Below, piece after piece: positions 63,023-64,000 of a stretch of DNA of 64,000 bases. Position numbers and translations under genes: made by a program. Location of the stretch: NCBI RefSeq assembly GCF_003319125.1, contig NZ_QOHG01000003.1:248001-312000 (forward strand), written 5' to 3'. The DNA comes from Blastococcus sp. TF02A-26 (GTDB lineage: Bacteria > Actinomycetota > Actinomycetes > Mycobacteriales > Geodermatophilaceae). Every line of letters begins with the position of its first letter. Positions within the stretch are counted from its first letter, which is position 1. A model generated the notes under the pieces. The model did not search any database, was not told the DNA's origin, and saw nothing but the letters and a program-made list of their open reading frames with translations.

Positions 63023-64000
63023 TCACGGGCTCGGGAAGGTGACCGTCACCTGGAGCCCGCCCGACAGCGGGGCGGAGAGCTCCAGGTCGGCGCCGTGGTC
63101 CTCGGCAACCCGGGCGACGATGGCCAGCCCCAGCCCGCTCCCGATCGACTCCGATCCGGCGGTCACCCGTCCGGCTCCGCGGACGAACGGCTCGGTCAGG
63201 GTGCCGAGCAGGTGCTCCGGGACGTAGGGGCCGGTGTTGGTGACCCGCAGCTGCGCCCGGCCGCCGTCCGCCGTCCCGGTGACGACGGTGACGCTGCCGC
63301 CCGGGCCGGTGTTGTGCCGGATCCCGTTGAGCACGAGGTTGACCACCAGCTGCCGGACCAGGGACTCGCTGCCGTCGAGGTCGCCCTCGCCCAGTTCGGT
63401 GCGGACGGCGATCCCCGCGTCGCCGGCGACCGGGGCCAGCTCGGCGACGACGGCGGCGGTGATCTCCGCCAGGTCGACGGGCGTGCGGGGAGGGGTGCGG
63501 CCCTGGTCGAGGGCGGCCAGCGCCAGCAGCGCCTCGACGGTCTCGGTGCCCCGGCGGTTGGTCCGGTCGAGCCGGTGCAGGAGCTCGGGGACGTCGACGC
63601 CGGCGGGGTCGGCGAGGGCGACGTCGAGCATCGAGCGCTCCACGGCGTAGGGGGTGCGCAGCTCGTGGGAGGCGTTGGCGGCGAACCGGCGGTGCTCGTC
63701 GAGCGAGGCCTGGAGGCGGTCGAGCATCGTGTCGAGGGTGTCGGCGAGCTCGCGGAACTCGTCGCGCGGGCCGGCCATCCGGACCCGGTGGTCGAGCGAC
63801 CCGGCCGCCACCTGCTGGGTGACCCGGTGGATCCGCTGCAGCGGGCGCAGCATCCGGCCGGCGAGGAACCAGCCGCCGGCGAGCCCGACCACCGCCAGCG
63901 CCCCGAGCACCATCCACGCCTTGGGCCACAGCGCCGTCAGCAGGTCGCCGCGGTCGGGGACGAACCGCCCGGGTCGACCCGGCGAGCCGTCGGGCTCCGC
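63023..64000 (-). CDS. Sensor histidine kinase, 5' end beyond the right edge
   Basis: The visible 325 residues begin in an extracytoplasmic linker, then a transmembrane helix (WMVLGALAVVGLAGGWFLAG), HAMP (about 60 residues), HisKA with the phospho-acceptor in ASHELRTPYAVERSML, and HATPase_c with N-box, GSGLGLAIVARV. The N-terminal helix and any cognate response regulator gene are outside the window. An internal ATG at 63913 would give 296 residues but would sit at the transmembrane helix, so the gene surely starts farther right. CutS-like kinases are similar. Confidence 0.92.
   Translation of the reverse strand, partial: AEPDGSPGRPGRFVPDRGDLLTALWPKAWMVLGALAVVGLAGGWFLAGRMLRPLQRIHRVTQQVAAGSLDHRVRMAGPRDEFRELADTLDTMLDRLQASLDEHRRFAANASHELRTPYAVERSMLDVALADPAGVDVPELLHRLDRTNRRGTETVEALLALAALDQGRTPPRTPVDLAEITAAVVAELAPVAGDAGIAVRTELGEGDLDGSESLVRQLVVNLVLNGIRHNTGPGGSVTVVTGTADGGRAQLRVTNTGPYVPEHLLGTLTEPFVRGAGRVTAGSESIGSGLGLAIVARVAEDHGADLELSAPLSGGLQVTVTFPSP

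Overview
The window reads as chromosome of a very GC-rich, motile, soil-type actinobacterium, most like the Geodermatophilaceae (Blastococcus/Modestobacter/Geodermatophilus). This rests on the extreme GC bias at third codon positions, frequent GTG starts, overlapping GTGA stop/start junctions, many apparently leaderless promoters, and a rich set of PAS/GAF/SpoIIE-phosphatase signalling proteins. I see no insertion sequence, prophage, CRISPR array, tRNA or rRNA. The genus assignment is inference.

Layout. 0-3.7 kb: a gene fragment at the left edge, about 650 bases without a convincing gene, a PAS-PAS-GAF-SpoIIE phosphatase preceded by a tiny coupled upstream ORF, and a divergent RsbW-like anti-sigma kinase. 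3.8-11.7 kb: a thiamin locus. A minus-strand operon cytX-thiO-thiS-thiG-tenI/thiE-like lies under one TPP riboswitch. Two tandem TenA-family genes are divergent from it. A plus-strand thiM-thiE-thiD operon lies under a second TPP riboswitch. 11.7-18.4 kb: an NRAMP metal transporter with a long structured leader, a VOC protein, a GNAT, a rhodanese, an alpha/beta hydrolase, an oxidoreductase, MsrA and an RsmC-like methyltransferase. 18.4-20.1 kb: a chemoreceptor with a motility-sigma-type -10 element. 20.2-26.4 kb: a phosphoribosyltransferase, then ureide catabolism (OHCU decarboxylase, HIU hydrolase, uricase) divergent from malate synthase and an HpcH/HpaI-type protein, which suggests purine breakdown linked to glyoxylate use.

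26.5-34.9 kb: a DUF5701 protein, a 1700-residue protein that joins histidine kinase, receiver, PAS, GAF, SpoIIE phosphatase, anti-sigma kinase-like ATPase and STAS domains, a MEDS-ATPase protein, an NmrA-like reductase and a MarR regulator. 35-42.7 kb: a LigC-type DNA ligase, MerR, SulP, Nudix and DUF1992 genes, two small acidic proteins, and XRE and WYL regulators with clear operator palindromes, followed by RidA. 42.7-49.3 kb: hydantoinase/oxoprolinase subunits, a winged-helix protein, an SDR and an AAC(6')-like GNAT. 49.3-54.7 kb: an EAL protein and a GGDEF protein flank two tandem paralogous MFS transporters. 54.8-64 kb: an Old Yellow Enzyme, a two-ATPase ABC system whose FtsX-like permease carries an apparent frameshift, an MMPL exporter divergent from a TetR regulator with paired operators, and a sensor kinase running off the right edge.

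The most unusual non-genic features are two families of long perfect hairpins with near-identical arms at widely separated intergenic sites: two copies of a 19-bp-arm element and three copies of a 16-18-bp-arm element. There is also a 21-bp-arm hairpin that contains candidate start codons of the RsmC-like gene. A second regulatory theme is tiny upstream ORFs whose stop codons overlap the GTG start of both SpoIIE-phosphatase genes.
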